Source: an uncultured Christensenella sp.
Lineage (GTDB): Bacteria; Bacillota; Clostridia; Christensenellales; UBA1242
Direction of reading: 5' to 3'
Assembly (NCBI GenBank): GCA_910584295.1
Contig: CAJTYR010000003.1
Coordinates: forward strand, 94,900-158,899
DNA length: 64,000 nt
Each line of letters begins with the position of its first letter. The stretch's first letter is position 1. The translations under genes and the position numbers were made by a program. A model generated the notes under the pieces. The model saw only the letters and a program-made list of their open reading frames with translations, did not search any database and had not been told where the DNA came from. Positions 7,751-18,800 of this stretch are shown here, piece after piece.

Positions 7751-7766
7751 GTTATAAATTTATAAC
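7751..7766. promoter_or_regulatory. Perfect 16-bp palindrome upstream of nrdD
   Basis: GTTATAAATTTATAAC, self-complementary over its full length, about 75 bp upstream of the first NrdR-like box. It is a candidate operator for an unknown regulator of the divergent genes at 7582 and 7928. In AT-rich DNA chance palindromes of A/T are not rare. Confidence 0.35.
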
Positions 7767-7840
7767 AAGAGGGGGCATATGTAATGCCAAAATCAATGTC
7801 AAGTTTTTTACAAAAAAAATATAAAAAAATTTTCAAAAAA

Positions 7841-7893
7841 AATCTAGATGTTGTGGTTGGCGGTTTGACAAAGCACTAGATATGTTGTAAAAT
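7841..7893 (+). promoter_or_regulatory. nrdD promoter with two candidate NrdR boxes
   Basis: A near-consensus promoter TTGACA (7865-7870), 17 nt, TAAAAT (7888-7893). Two similar 16-mers, AATCTAGATGTTGTGG (7841-7856) and GCACTAGATATGTTGT (7873-7888), fit the NrdR consensus acaCwAtATaTwGtgt at 11 and 12 positions and are spaced 32 bp start to start, three helical turns, the usual NrdR arrangement. The second box fills the -35/-10 spacer, so binding would block RNA polymerase. NrdR itself is not in this window. Confidence 0.6.
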
Positions 7894-7927
7894 GGCTTCT
7901 GAAACTTGTTGTTTTGGAGGTGTTTTT

Positions 7928-10081
7928 ATGCAAGTCGTAAAAAGAAATGGGGCAATTGTCGATTATGACCCAACAAAGATTAAAGTTGCCATTGAAAAGG
8001 CAAATGCTGAAGTTTCAGGAAAAGAAAAGGTTTCAAAAGATGATATCAAGCAAATTCTGCAATTCATTGAAGGCCTTGGAAAGACCAGAATGCTTGTTGA
8101 AGATATTCAAGATATCATAGAAAGAAAACTTGCAGAACTTGGGCATTATGAACTTTCAAAAAAATATATCGTTTATAGATATACAAGAGAATTGGTAAGA
8201 AAAAGCAATTCAACAGACAGGGCAATCAAAGAACTTATCAATGGAGAAAGTGAATATTGGAACACAGAAAACTCAAACAAAAATGCAAGAGTTGTCACAA
8301 CTCAAAGAGATTATATCGCAGGAATCACCAGCACTGACATCACCAGAAGATTTTTGCTTACACCAGAAATTGTTCAAGCACACGATGAAGGGGTTATTCA
8401 TTTTCACGATGCTGACTATTTCGCCCAAAACGCATTGCATAACTGTGATTTGATTAATCTTGAGGATATGCTCCAAAATGGAACAATGATAAATGATATA
8501 AAAATTGAAAAGCCTCACAGATTTTTGACTGCAATGACAATTGCAACCCAAATCATAACGGCTGTAAACTCAAGCCAATATGGTGGGGTGACAGTCACAA
8601 TGACACACCTTGCTCCATTTGTAAGAGACAGTTACTATTATTATTTGAAAAGATATCGTGCAAGAGGTTTGTCTGAAGAAATGTGCAAAAAGTTTGCCGA
8701 AGAGGACATTCGTAAAGAGGTTAAAGATGGCGTTCAGACTTTCCAATATCAAGTTAATTCCATGACAACAACAAATGGTCAAGCACCATTCCTTTCAGTT
8801 TGTCTCTATTTGGGAGAAACTGAAGAATACAAAAAGGAACTTGCGTTGATTGTTGAAGAGGTTTTGAAACAACGTATCGAAGGCATGAAAAATGAAAATG
8901 GTGTTTATATCACACCAGCATTCCCAAAACTTTTGTACATCTTGGAAGAAGATAATGTCCATGAAAACAGCAAATACTATTACTTGACAAAACTTGCAGC
9001 AGAATGCACTGCGAAACGTATGGTGCCTGACTATATTTCCGAAAAAGTTATGAAGGCTCACAAAATCGATAAAAATGGAAACGGACAATGTTATCCATGT
9101 ATGGGATGCCGTTCGTTCCTTACTCCATATGTTGATAAGGATGGCAAACCAAAATATTATGGAAGATTTAACCAAGGGGTTGTGACAATCAATCTCGTGG
9201 ATGTCGCACTCACAGCAGACAAAGATTTTGATTTGTTCTGGAAGGTTTTTGACGATAGACTTGAACTTTGCCACAAAGCACTTCAAATCAGACATAAGAG
9301 ATTGAGTGGGGCGACAAGCGATGTTGCACCTATTTTGTGGCAACATGGTGCATTGGCGCGTCTCGGAAAAGGTGAAAGCATCCATGATTTGTTGCATGGA
9401 GGATATTCAACCATTTCATTGGGTTATGCAGGACTTTATGAATGTGTTAAGGCAATGACTGACCACAGCCACACAGATAATGGTGTTGGAAAAGAATTTG
9501 GACTTAAAGTTATGAAGCATATGGTTGACAAATGTAATGAATGGAAAGAGGCTGAAAATATTGACTATAGTCTTTATGGAACACCAATCGAATCTACAAC
9601 CTACAAATTCGCAAAAAATCTTCGTAGAAGATTTGGGACAATTGAAGGAATTACAGACAGAGATTACATCACAAATTCTTACCATGTTCCTGTTTTTGAG
9701 GAAATTGACGCGTTTACAAAACTTAAACTTGAAAGCGAATTCCAAGCATTGAGTCCTGGCGGTGCAATTTCTTATGTTGAAACCCCAAATCTCACAAACA
9801 ATCTTGATGCAGTTTTGGAAGTTATCAAATTCATCTATGAAAACATCATGTATGCAGAACTCAACACAAAGAGTGACTATTGTCATGCATGTGGATTTGG
9901 TGGCGAAATGAAGATTGATGAAAATCTTGAGTGGTATTGTCCAAATTGTGGAAATCGCGACCACAACAAAATGAATGTCGCAAGAAGAACTTGTGGCTAT
10001 ATTGGAACAAATTTCTGGAACAAAGGGCGAACCCAAGAGATTAAAGAAAGAGTTGTTCACCTTGACAACAAGGATGATTAA
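7928..10081 (+). CDS. nrdD: Anaerobic (class III) ribonucleoside-triphosphate reductase
   Basis: Makes deoxyribonucleotides from ribonucleoside triphosphates using a glycyl radical; works only without oxygen. The 717-residue protein starts with an ATP-cone (MQVVKRNGAIVDYDPTKI, residues about 1-95), has the catalytic Cys-containing barrel, a C-terminal zinc site of two CxxC pairs (CHACGF and CPNCGN) and the radical loop RRTCGYIGTNFWNKGR, where the Gly after CGYI is the radical site. The ATG at 7928 follows GGAGGTG by 5 nt; an upstream in-frame start lies within the promoter. It is followed 27 bp later by its activase nrdG and then dut, a deoxynucleotide-supply operon. Confidence 0.97.
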   Translation: MQVVKRNGAIVDYDPTKIKVAIEKANAEVSGKEKVSKDDIKQILQFIEGLGKTRMLVEDIQDIIERKLAELGHYELSKKYIVYRYTRELVRKSNSTDRAIKELINGESEYWNTENSNKNARVVTTQRDYIAGITSTDITRRFLLTPEIVQAHDEGVIHFHDADYFAQNALHNCDLINLEDMLQNGTMINDIKIEKPHRFLTAMTIATQIITAVNSSQYGGVTVTMTHLAPFVRDSYYYYLKRYRARGLSEEMCKKFAEEDIRKEVKDGVQTFQYQVNSMTTTNGQAPFLSVCLYLGETEEYKKELALIVEEVLKQRIEGMKNENGVYITPAFPKLLYILEEDNVHENSKYYYLTKLAAECTAKRMVPDYISEKVMKAHKIDKNGNGQCYPCMGCRSFLTPYVDKDGKPKYYGRFNQGVVTINLVDVALTADKDFDLFWKVFDDRLELCHKALQIRHKRLSGATSDVAPILWQHGALARLGKGESIHDLLHGGYSTISLGYAGLYECVKAMTDHSHTDNGVGKEFGLKVMKHMVDKCNEWKEAENIDYSLYGTPIESTTYKFAKNLRRRFGTIEGITDRDYITNSYHVPVFEEIDAFTKLKLESEFQALSPGGAISYVETPNLTNNLDAVLEVIKFIYENIMYAELNTKSDYCHACGFGGEMKIDENLEWYCPNCGNRDHNKMNVARRTCGYIGTNFWNKGRTQEIKERVVHLDNKDD

Positions 10082-10108
10082 TTCTTTCCTCTTATATAGG
10101 GAGGAAAA

Positions 10109-10612
10109 ATGAGATACAACAAAATAAGAAAGATGGACATTGCAAATGGTCCTGGTGTGAGGATCTCAATTTTTATGCAGGGGTGCTGTTTTAATTGCAA
10201 AAATTGTTTCAATCCAGAAACCCATGATTTTGCTGGAGGTAAAGAGTTTTCGCAAGATACAATCGCTCATATTTTGGAACTGGCGGACAAAGATTACATA
10301 GTGGGTTTGTCTATTCTTGGTGGAGAGCCGATGCATCCAAAAAACATCAAAGGGAGCGGACAGCTTGCCAAAGCATTCAAGCAAAAATTCCCAAACAAAA
10401 CAATTTGGGTTTGGACAGGATTTTTGTTTGATAGAGATTTGAAAGATAAGGAAGAGCTTGAGTATATTGATGTTTTGGTTGACGGACAATTTGTTGAAGA
10501 ATTAAAAAATCCAATGCTTAAATTTAGAGGTTCATCAAATCAAAGAATTATTGATGTTCAAAGATCACGAAAAGAAGGAAAATTGATTGTCCTTTCAGAC
10601 GATGAAGTTTAA
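10109..10612 (+). CDS. nrdG: Anaerobic ribonucleotide reductase activating protein
   Basis: A 167-residue radical-SAM enzyme that installs the glycyl radical on NrdD. The cluster-binding motif reads GCCFNCKNCFNPET, equivalent to the CxxxCxxC of NrdG (GCxHxCxGCHNPETW). LSILGGEPMHPKN is the GGEP motif that contacts SAM. The start has an AGGGAGG ribosome site, and the N-terminus MRYNKIRKMDIANGPGVR is typical. It lies 27 bp after nrdD, as in most NrdDG operons. Confidence 0.95.
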   Translation: MRYNKIRKMDIANGPGVRISIFMQGCCFNCKNCFNPETHDFAGGKEFSQDTIAHILELADKDYIVGLSILGGEPMHPKNIKGSGQLAKAFKQKFPNKTIWVWTGFLFDRDLKDKEELEYIDVLVDGQFVEELKNPMLKFRGSSNQRIIDVQRSRKEGKLIVLSDDEV

Positions 10613-10633
10613 GTGTTTTGTAGGAGAAGGATT

Positions 10634-11173
10634 ATGAACTATTTTGAAAATGAAGACAAAATCTATTTTGCAAAGATGAAGGAAGGGGCGGTTATCCCAA
10701 CAAAAAGGGAAGAAGACGCTGGTTATGACCTTTATGCTTGCTTTGATGAAGACTTTTTTGTTATTGAAGCAGGAAAAACTCGTGCAATACCAACAGCTTT
10801 GGCAGTTGCTTATTCAAAAAAATATTATGCACAAATTGAAGAACGAAGCAGTATGGCAAAACTGGGCATAAAAAAGTCTGGTGGTGTTATGGACTCTGGG
10901 TATCGTGGAGAATATCTCATCGTGACGTATAACACAAATGATAAGCCATTTGTTATTTCAAAAAAAACCGCTGAAGAAATTGGAGAAAGTTTTGTTGTGG
11001 ACGGCAAAAAATATGATATAAGTGAAGTGATTCTTTATCCATATACAAAAGCAATATGCGAGATGGTTTTGCAAATTGTTCCAAAGATGGAAGAGCAAGA
11101 ACTTTCCTATGAAGAGCTTAAGAATATTCCTTCAGCAAGAAAAACAGGCGGTTTTGGTTCATCAAATAAATAG
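10634..11173 (+). CDS. dut: dUTP diphosphatase
   Basis: Hydrolyses dUTP to dUMP, preventing uracil incorporation into DNA and feeding thymidylate synthesis. The 179-residue protein shows the trimeric dUTPase motifs: EDAGYDLYA (1), EERSSMAKLGI (2), GGVMDSGYRGEY (3, with the Asp that activates water), and a C-terminal RKTGGFGSS (5). It is about 30 residues longer than E. coli Dut because of an insertion after motif 3 (residues about 105-140). ATG 10634 has AGGAGAAGG upstream and was preferred to a GTG at 10613. Third gene of the nrdD operon. Confidence 0.93.
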   Translation: MNYFENEDKIYFAKMKEGAVIPTKREEDAGYDLYACFDEDFFVIEAGKTRAIPTALAVAYSKKYYAQIEERSSMAKLGIKKSGGVMDSGYRGEYLIVTYNTNDKPFVISKKTAEEIGESFVVDGKKYDISEVILYPYTKAICEMVLQIVPKMEEQELSYEELKNIPSARKTGGFGSSNK

Positions 11174-11210
11174 GTGCTTGTGAAGCAAATTAATTTAAAT
11201 AAATAAAAAT

Positions 11211-11239
11211 AAAGAAGAAAATATTTTCTTCTTTTTTTT
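11211..11239 (+). terminator. Intrinsic terminator after dut
   Basis: AAAGAAGAAAA-TA-TTTTCTTCTTT followed by a T run. Confidence 0.65.
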
Positions 11240-11258
11240 ATTAAAGAAATTTATTAAA

Positions 11259-11310
11259 AAATAATAAAATTAAATAATAAAATTAAATAATAAAATTAAA
11301 TAATAAAATA
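11259..11310. repeat. 13-bp tandem repeat in an extremely AT-rich spacer
   Basis: Four units of AAATAATAAAATT (three exact, the last with one change). It is part of a 377-bp gene-free stretch (11174-11550) that is almost entirely A and T. Apart from the dut terminator I see no gene or clear signal in it. Confidence 0.85.
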
Positions 11311-11550
11311 ACAATTAAAATAAAACTATTAAAAAATTATTAAAATATTATGAAAAATAAACAATGATATGTATTTTAGGCGAATAAATAGGTTTTTTAA
11401 GTTGAATTTATTAAAATAATTTATATATAAAAATTGAAAAACAATTAATTTAATATTATAAAATAAATATAATTAAATATTTTTTAAATCGAAAATAAAA
11501 TAAATTAATTTAAAATTTTAATTAATTGAAATAATTTTTTATATTTTTCT

Positions 11551-12300
11551 TTATAAACATAAGTCTAAAACCATCATAAAAATAAATCCAAAAATAAATG
11601 CCCATGTTCCAATTGAAGATTTTTTATCTTCATGAAGTTCTGGCATTAATTCCTCTATTATGACATAGATCATTGCACCAGCAGAGAAGGATAAAAGCCA
11701 AGGAAGAAGTGAGGTTATGCTTTTTGCAAGAAAAAATCCTGCGATTGCAAAGATTGGCTCAACAATTCCACTTAATGCACCAAATAGAAATGCTTTTTTG
11801 CAACCAAAAGCTTTTTGAAGTGGCAAAGCTGTTGCCAATCCTTCTGGAAAGTTTTGAAGAGCAATGCCAAGTGCAAGCATAAATGGTGAAAGATAGGCAC
11901 TGCCAAGTGCTGCTGCGGTGCCAACCGCAAATCCGACAGACATTCCTTCGGGTATATTATGTATAGTTATGGCTGTGAAAAGTTTGAAGGGGCGTTGATG
12001 ATCGGCTTTGATAAACTTTTTGCTTACAAAATCCAAAACAATCATAAATATTCCGCCAAGCAGAAAGCCTATTGCCACAGGAATGACGCTCAATTTCCCC
12101 CAAGTGACTTCAGCATTTTCAATTGATGGCATAAGAAGAGACCAAATCGAGGCAGAAAGCATGATGCCAGATGCTGCTCCGATTGTGATTTTGTTTAAGG
12201 TTTGAGAAGGTTTTGAAAAGAAGAATACGCAAGCCGCACCAAGTGCAGTCATAAAAAATGGAAGGGTGAATGATAGGATCAATGTAGTTGTTAAGTTCAT
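11551..12300 (-). CDS. ZIP-family divalent metal transporter (ZupT-like)
   Basis: A 249-residue inner-membrane transporter with about eight hydrophobic helices, importing zinc or other divalent metals. The two signature segments are HNIPEGMSVG (helix IV) and LQNFPEGLAT (helix V), in which the His, Asn/Gln, Pro and Glu residues build the metal path. EELMPELHED near the C-terminus is another conserved stretch. The usual His-rich cytoplasmic loop is short. Length and topology are standard for the GufA/ZupT branch. AGGAGATAAAA lies 8-14 nt before the ATG. Single gene; no Zur or Fur box recognised. Confidence 0.9.
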   Translation of the reverse strand: MNLTTTLILSFTLPFFMTALGAACVFFFSKPSQTLNKITIGAASGIMLSASIWSLLMPSIENAEVTWGKLSVIPVAIGFLLGGIFMIVLDFVSKKFIKADHQRPFKLFTAITIHNIPEGMSVGFAVGTAAALGSAYLSPFMLALGIALQNFPEGLATALPLQKAFGCKKAFLFGALSGIVEPIFAIAGFFLAKSITSLLPWLLSFSAGAMIYVIIEELMPELHEDKKSSIGTWAFIFGFIFMMVLDLCL

Positions 12301-12642
12301 TTTCTTTTGTTTTATCTCCTGTTATTCAGTCTATGGAGAAAAAAAATTTTTGCCACATACAAGAATTGGAACTTTTATTTTGTCAAGATTATGCCAGAAG
12401 AGTCCTTTTAAAAAACCTGCAAAAATGGCACTTTTTGATGCAAAAATGCAAGTTTTCTGTTATTTTTGAGCTTATTTTGATGTGGTTTTACCTAGTTTTT
12501 TACTCATCAAAAAAATAACCGATAAATTTAGCTGAAAATATGTAAAAAGGTGCATTTTTGCGTGTTTTTTAAAGTCCTTTTTCATTCGGTGCTATCGAAT
12601 GATTGGCGATTTTTAAAAATTAATATATTCACAAGGTTTAAA
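12301..12642. other. Gene-free spacer upstream of the giant surface-protein gene
   Basis: No supported gene. It contains a 6-bp inverted repeat CATTCG-gtgctat-CGAATG (12583-12601) about 40 bp before the -35 box, a possible operator for the giant gene. Confidence 0.4.
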
Positions 12643-12671
12643 TTGACTTTCTTTGTTTATTATAATATAAT
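12643..12671 (+). promoter_or_regulatory. Strong promoter of the giant surface-protein gene
   Basis: TTGACT (12643-12648), a 17-nt spacer and a perfect TATAAT (12666-12671). The expected start near 12678 leaves an unusually long leader of about 150 nt. Confidence 0.8.
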
Positions 12672-12736
12672 AAATACGTAAGAAAATGGCAAAAGAGGCA
12701 AGCAAAAATCTTACATAAAAATTCTGATAGTGCGAC

Positions 12737-12791
12737 CGACAAATCTCTCAAGGTGTTTTGAGAGTTTTTTGGCGTTTTGAAAGGTTTGTCT
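12737..12791 (+). promoter_or_regulatory. Structured 5' leader with terminator-like hairpin (possible attenuator)
   Basis: An inner stem CTCTCAA (12745-12751)/TTGAGAG (12758-12764) is followed by six T. An outer stem GACAAATC (12738-12745) with GGTTTGTC (12783-12790) could enclose it, sharing one base. The inner hairpin plus U-run resembles an intrinsic terminator placed before the coding region. No known riboswitch class is recognised. Confidence 0.45.
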
Positions 12792-12828
12792 CTTGTGCAA
12801 AAAATGTCCAGAGAAGGAGATCTTGACT

Positions 12829-15800
12829 ATGGATAGATTGAAAAACAAATTTTTACTTTTCCTCATGATGGGATTGTTTATGTTGACAGCAGGTCTTGGC
12901 GTCAGCAAATTTTCTGTCGTGAGTTTGACTTCAACAACTGCAGTTGAAAAGATTGAGGAGGAAGGTGACGAAAGTGACAACAAGATTTCTGCTCAAGCGG
13001 TGACCAGCTATACATTTGATGAAAATTCACAAAGTGTGAGTTTGCCTACATCAAACATATCTTCTAACACTAATTATACTTACAAGAATATTGCCTTCAC
13101 ATCGTATAATGGAGGGTCAAAGTATTTGCCAGCGTTTACTATTAATTCTGGTTTGACAGTTAACATGATTTTTGATGGATGCTATTTTATTGGGGTAAAT
13201 TCTAATAGTGATTACATAATTTCATTTGAAAATTTGGTGCTTAATTCAGGTGCAAAATTTAATGTTACTTTTCAAGATTGTTATTTTGATACATATGATT
13301 GTGGTGAATGTCGCAGTTTTAATTTGGGTAAAGCAACGCAAGCAAATTTTTACAACTGCATTTTTGTTAGCACTTCTTCAACGGCTACGATGGGTGCTGT
13401 TAATTTGAAAGATGTTTTGTTTTATACTACACAAAACCATCAATCTTTAGGAACCCAAACAAATTATTCAGGTGCAGTTTGGGAGAATACGTATGTTATG
13501 AATCTCAGAGATACCTCAAGTGAGTTTTATGATGTGAGGACCTTTACAAGTTCTACAAAAAACAAGTGGTCAACCAACTGGGATTTTGATAGCAAATGGA
13601 TTTATTATAAGTCATCGAGATATACTCAAGCAGGAGGTTTGGTGCCAATAACTCGTGCGGGGGCAAAACATTTGGGGTTATCAAACAAATCAATCAATGT
13701 TGCTGTTTACGCAAATTATGATGAGATGACTCCTGGTCAACCTACTACAGGTGAATTTGCTCGTATTTGGTATCCAGACCCAGCAGGTGGATATGTTACT
13801 CTTTCTGGAAGTCACTTCACTCGAAATGGTTACACAAATAAGTGGGCTTATTCCCCAGATGGTGTGGGAGCAAATACTCTTACCTTCACAAAAAATGGTG
13901 CGGCATATGCAATTTGGTCGCCTGAAGATTATTTAATCACTTATAAATTGAGAGATGAAGACACAAACGTAAGTTTTGGAACTTCAAATGTGGCCGCAGG
14001 CAATGTTGTCACAACACAAGAATACAACATTGAACAGAAGAATGTTCCGCTTTTAAGTCAATCTCAATTAACTCGTGTAGGTTACACTCTTTCTGGATGG
14101 ACTGCAGATGGTTCTGGAAATTGGGGAGATGGTGTTTACACGCAGGGGCAAACTTTTTCTGGTAAGTGGGGCAATGTGACTCTTCTTGCAAATTGGACTC
14201 CAAATATTTACACAGTTACTTTTGATGCAAATCGTGGCAATCTATATCAGCCAACTGATTGGCCTGTGACAAGTCCAAATCCATTGGTTATGTATCAAAA
14301 ATATGGGGTGGGCTGGTTTAATGATCCAACTTGCGAGGATGACAATGATCGTGTGGGAGTTCCAACCCATGCTGGATATAATTTCTTAAAATTTACAACC
14401 GTTCAAGGCGATGGTGGAATTGACATAACTGACAATGCTGGAATTTTTAGTTCGACAACAAACATCGCTTCTGATTGCACAGTATATGCTCATTGGGAAG
14501 GTAAAAACATCAATATTGCACTTGATCCAAATGGTGGCACCTTGGGTGCGACTGCGTCTGTTGTGGCAAAGTTTGACACCGACACGCTTACACCAGGTTC
14601 GATTGCAGTTCCAACAAAAACGGGATATTCTTTTGTTGGTTGGACAATAACTCAAGACGGAACGGATGTAGTCATAAATCAAACATCCGATTTGGTAAAT
14701 TGTGAAGGATATGTTTCTGAAGACAAGTGGAGATATGTTGATGATGTGACAGTTTATGCATCATGGACAATCAACAGTTATAACTTGACGATTGATGGAA
14801 ATGGTGGATATTTTGACGATGACGCGGCTGTGACCTCGAAAACGGCTACTGTGGCATATCAAGCAACATACACACTCCCAGCTCCAACAAGAGTTGGTTA
14901 TCACCTTGCAGGTTGGATTGTCACAGATGGCAAAGACCAAGGGACAACTGTTTCTGGTGGTGTTGTGACTATGGGTTATATGGACAGCACTGTCGAGGCT
15001 GTTTGGGAACCAGACATATACACAATCACATTGGATAGTGCCTATTACACTGACGAGACCACTGAAGTTGGAGAACCTTCTGATGATAATGGGGCGGTTC
15101 ACACAATTTATTTGAAATATGACACAAGTTGGCATGGGCTTGAGAGTGGAAGTGATGAAAGTATTATCACAGCAATTTCAACACCAGAAAAAAGAGGGTT
15201 TGACTTCAAAGGTTATTTCACAAGGAAAACTGGTGGAGATAAGGTTGTTGATGCTGACGGAACAATTCTTGATGGAATGACCACGGTTTTTGCAGGTGCA
15301 AATGGTGACACATTCACGCTTTATGCACACTGGGAAAGAAAGACTTATTCTTTCACAATTGAATACACTCAATGTGATTCAAATGTGGATGCTCCAAAAC
15401 TTTTCCTTAATGGAAGTGTTGGAACTGAAAAATTGAGTGATGTGGAACTCTCTGTTGGTGAAAATTATGTTGTCAATGCTGTTGCCTTTGGAAGTACAAT
15501 CAGTGTGACAATTTCTCTTGAACTAAAAGATGGAAGAAGGTTTGTTATCAATGAAGGAGCACTGCCAAGCATAACAAATCTTTCAGAGCTTAAGATCGAA
15601 CCTGAAGGCGGAATGAGGGACAGCAGTTTGGCTTACAAAGTTTATGTTGCTGAAAAATTTGCCTTGAACTTTGATGGAAATGGTGCAGAAGAAGGTGTGC
15701 CAGAAGCAATGGATTTCTTGTATGGGCAAACTGTTGATTTGACAGGACTTTCAACGCCTTCAAGAAACTATTTCAATTTTGCTGGATGGAACAGTGAGAT

Positions 15801-18800
15801 TGATGGCTCTGGTGATGACTATATGACAACTGGAGAAAACAATATCTTCAGCAAAAATTTAAATCAAACGCTTTATGCACAATGGGAAGGGGTTGAGTAT
15901 ACCATCACATTGGATTCCTCAAATGGTTCAAACATTGTGACAAGCGAAATAGACAAGGTGATTTTGAAATATGATGATGGCTTCTACAGAACTTCTGGTG
16001 GAGAAAAGATTACTGGCGGTTTGAAACCAGTTTCTGCTGGATATGTTTTTGGTGGATATTTTGTGGAGAGAGATGCAAGCGGTGAGACTTCCGGTGAGCA
16101 AGTTGTTGATGAAAACGGAAATCTCTTCAACAAGTTTACATACTTCACAAGCGATGCGGTCATCTATGCAAAATGGTCTCCAGCCGAATACAAAGTTTCT
16201 TTTGACACAAATGGAAAGGGAGAATTTACTCTCTTGGGTGATGGCGATACAAAGACAAACAAGAAACTGTCAACAAAATTCAATGCTCCTATTTCATTCA
16301 ACCTCTATCTTGATGTAACCAAAGTTGAAGGATATGACCTTTTGGGGTGGTACACCGCAACAGAAGGTGGCGACAAGATTTTGAATGCTGACGGATCCTC
16401 TGCAGGAGCATCTCAGTATGTCGATGCTGACGGCAATTGGATTTATGTTGTTGGTGACGGTGAAAATTTGACTTTCTATGCTCAATGGCAAATTAAGACT
16501 TATGAGTTTGAGATTAACTATAAAGGATTTGGCGGAAATGATGCAACTGATTTGAAAATTACTGCTGTTGGCGGTGGAACCGTTGCTGATGAGACAATAT
16601 CTTTTGATGCAGGAAATGGAAAAACCATTGTTTCTGCAACTTTCAGCAAAACTGCCGAAATCGACATCACAATTGAAAGTGTCAATGGTGAAAATTATTT
16701 TGTTGCTGGTGGAGAGATCTCTGGTATTGGCTCTCTTTCAAACAAGTTGAGCATCAAATGGATACCAACTGCAAGCAGCAGTCAAGATATCTATGTTTTG
16801 CAAAGATACAACATCACTTACGGTTTGAATGGTGGTGAAGGAACTGCTCCGGAGACAACAAAAAAAGCGCATGGAATTTCTGCAGATATCACAGCAGTTA
16901 AGCCAACGAGAACTGGATATGCTTTTGTAAGTTGGAACACGGCAGAAGATGGAAGCGGAACAGAGTATGACTTTGATGATGTAACAAAAAAGACTTATGT
17001 TGGAAATGCTGATTTGACATTGTATGCACAATGGGATGCAAATTCTTACACAGTGATTTATGATGCAAACAAGCCTGAAAATGCAAGTGGAGAAATCACA
17101 GGCTCAACCACAAGTTCAACACACAGATATGGAGTTTTAAAAGAACTGACAGCAAATGGTTTTTCTCTTGTGGGTTGGACGTTTGTAAGATGGAATACTC
17201 AAGCCGATGGAAAGGGTACAGATTATGCTGATGGTGCAAGCGTTTTGAATCTCACAACCGCTAGAGATGGTGAGGTGACGCTTTATGCAATTTGGCAAGC
17301 GAACGCATACACAATCACATACAATGCCAATAAACCTGAAAATGCAAGTCAAAATATTGTCGGAACAATGAACAACTCAATGCATGTTTATGATGTTGAG
17401 AAAAATTTAAGTAAAAACACATATAGTCTTGTTGGTTGGGCTTTTGCTGGCTGGAAAGATGAGGCTGAAAACTCCTATTCTGATGAGCAAGCGGTGAAAA
17501 ATCTTGTTTCCACAGAAAATGGAAATATTGTCCTTTTTGCACAATGGACAGCAGAAAAAGTTTTGGTAACTTTTGATGCAAACGCAACTGGTGCATCAGT
17601 GACTCCTGCGACAAAAGAATATGATTTTGATGAGCAGTATGGCACTTTGCCTGTTCCAGTTCGCACTGGTTATATCTTTGATGGTTGGTTTAGAGGCAGT
17701 GACGCCAACGACACAAACAAGATTGAAGATGTGACAAAGGTTGTTGGAACAAAGAACGACACAACTGGAAAATATGAAGTAACTATTTATGCTCACTGGA
17801 CTGCAAAAGTTTACACAATCACCTTTGATTCAAACAATGGCAGTGCAGTAAACAGCATTTATGTCAAATATGATGATTTTAAACTTTACTCCACTTACAC
17901 CAATGGTCAAGTAAGCGGAAATGTTTCTGCGGATTCAATCATGTCAGAAAGGGAAGGTTATGACTTTGATGGTTGGACAGAAACAAAAAATGGCGCGGAT
18001 GTTGTTTTGACAAAAGAGGCAGTGCTTCGTGCGGGGAATAACTATGTTCAAAACATTGACGATGTCGCTGTTTGGAAACATGATGGAGATGTGACAATCT
18101 ATGCAAAATGGATCATACATGAGTTGTCAATAACTGCAAACCTCCATGATGGAAATGGCTTTGCTGTTGATGATACAACAAATGCTGGCTGGACAATTCA
18201 GTCTTCTGGATCAACAGCGACAAAGAAAGTTAATTATGGTGCTGCATATGGGGCGCTTCCTGTTGCTTACAGAAATGGTTATAAACATATTGGTTGGTCA
18301 AAAACGGCAGGCTCAACAATTGTTGATGTTGAACCAACAACAATCATGGGAAATTCAGATCAAGTCATCTACCCAGTTTGGGAAGTTGAGAATTTCACCG
18401 TTAAGTATTTTGACACAGATGCAACGACAGAGATATTGGGACTTTCCCCAACTACTTACCAAATAACAACCGTGACAGCATTGCCAAATACAACAAAAGA
18501 AGGTTATATCTTCCAAGGTTGGAAGCCATTTGTCTCTTCAGGTGCTTGGAGTGCAAACACAATTTATAAGACCTCTGACACTTTTGTTGGAAAGTATGGC
18601 TCTGTTTCTCTTTGTGCACAATGGGCACCAGAAGTTTATGCCGTGACTTTGGCTCATAATGGCGGCTCTTTAAATGGAACGACTGAAAACTTTTCTTTCT
18701 ATTATAAATATCAGCAAAGTGATTTGGGATATTTCACTTCAGCGGATTGTGCAACTGCATTTGATGCAATCGGATTGAAACCAACAAGAGTGGGCTATAA

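Noticed and set aside
9416..10060. Antisense open frame of 214 codons opposite nrdD
   Set aside because: nrdD is unmistakable on the plus strand; the antisense product has no recognisable domain or start signal.
12673..12828. Known riboswitch (c-di-GMP, lysine, SAM) in the giant-gene leader
   Set aside because: None of the conserved core sequences of those classes is visible; only generic hairpins are supported.
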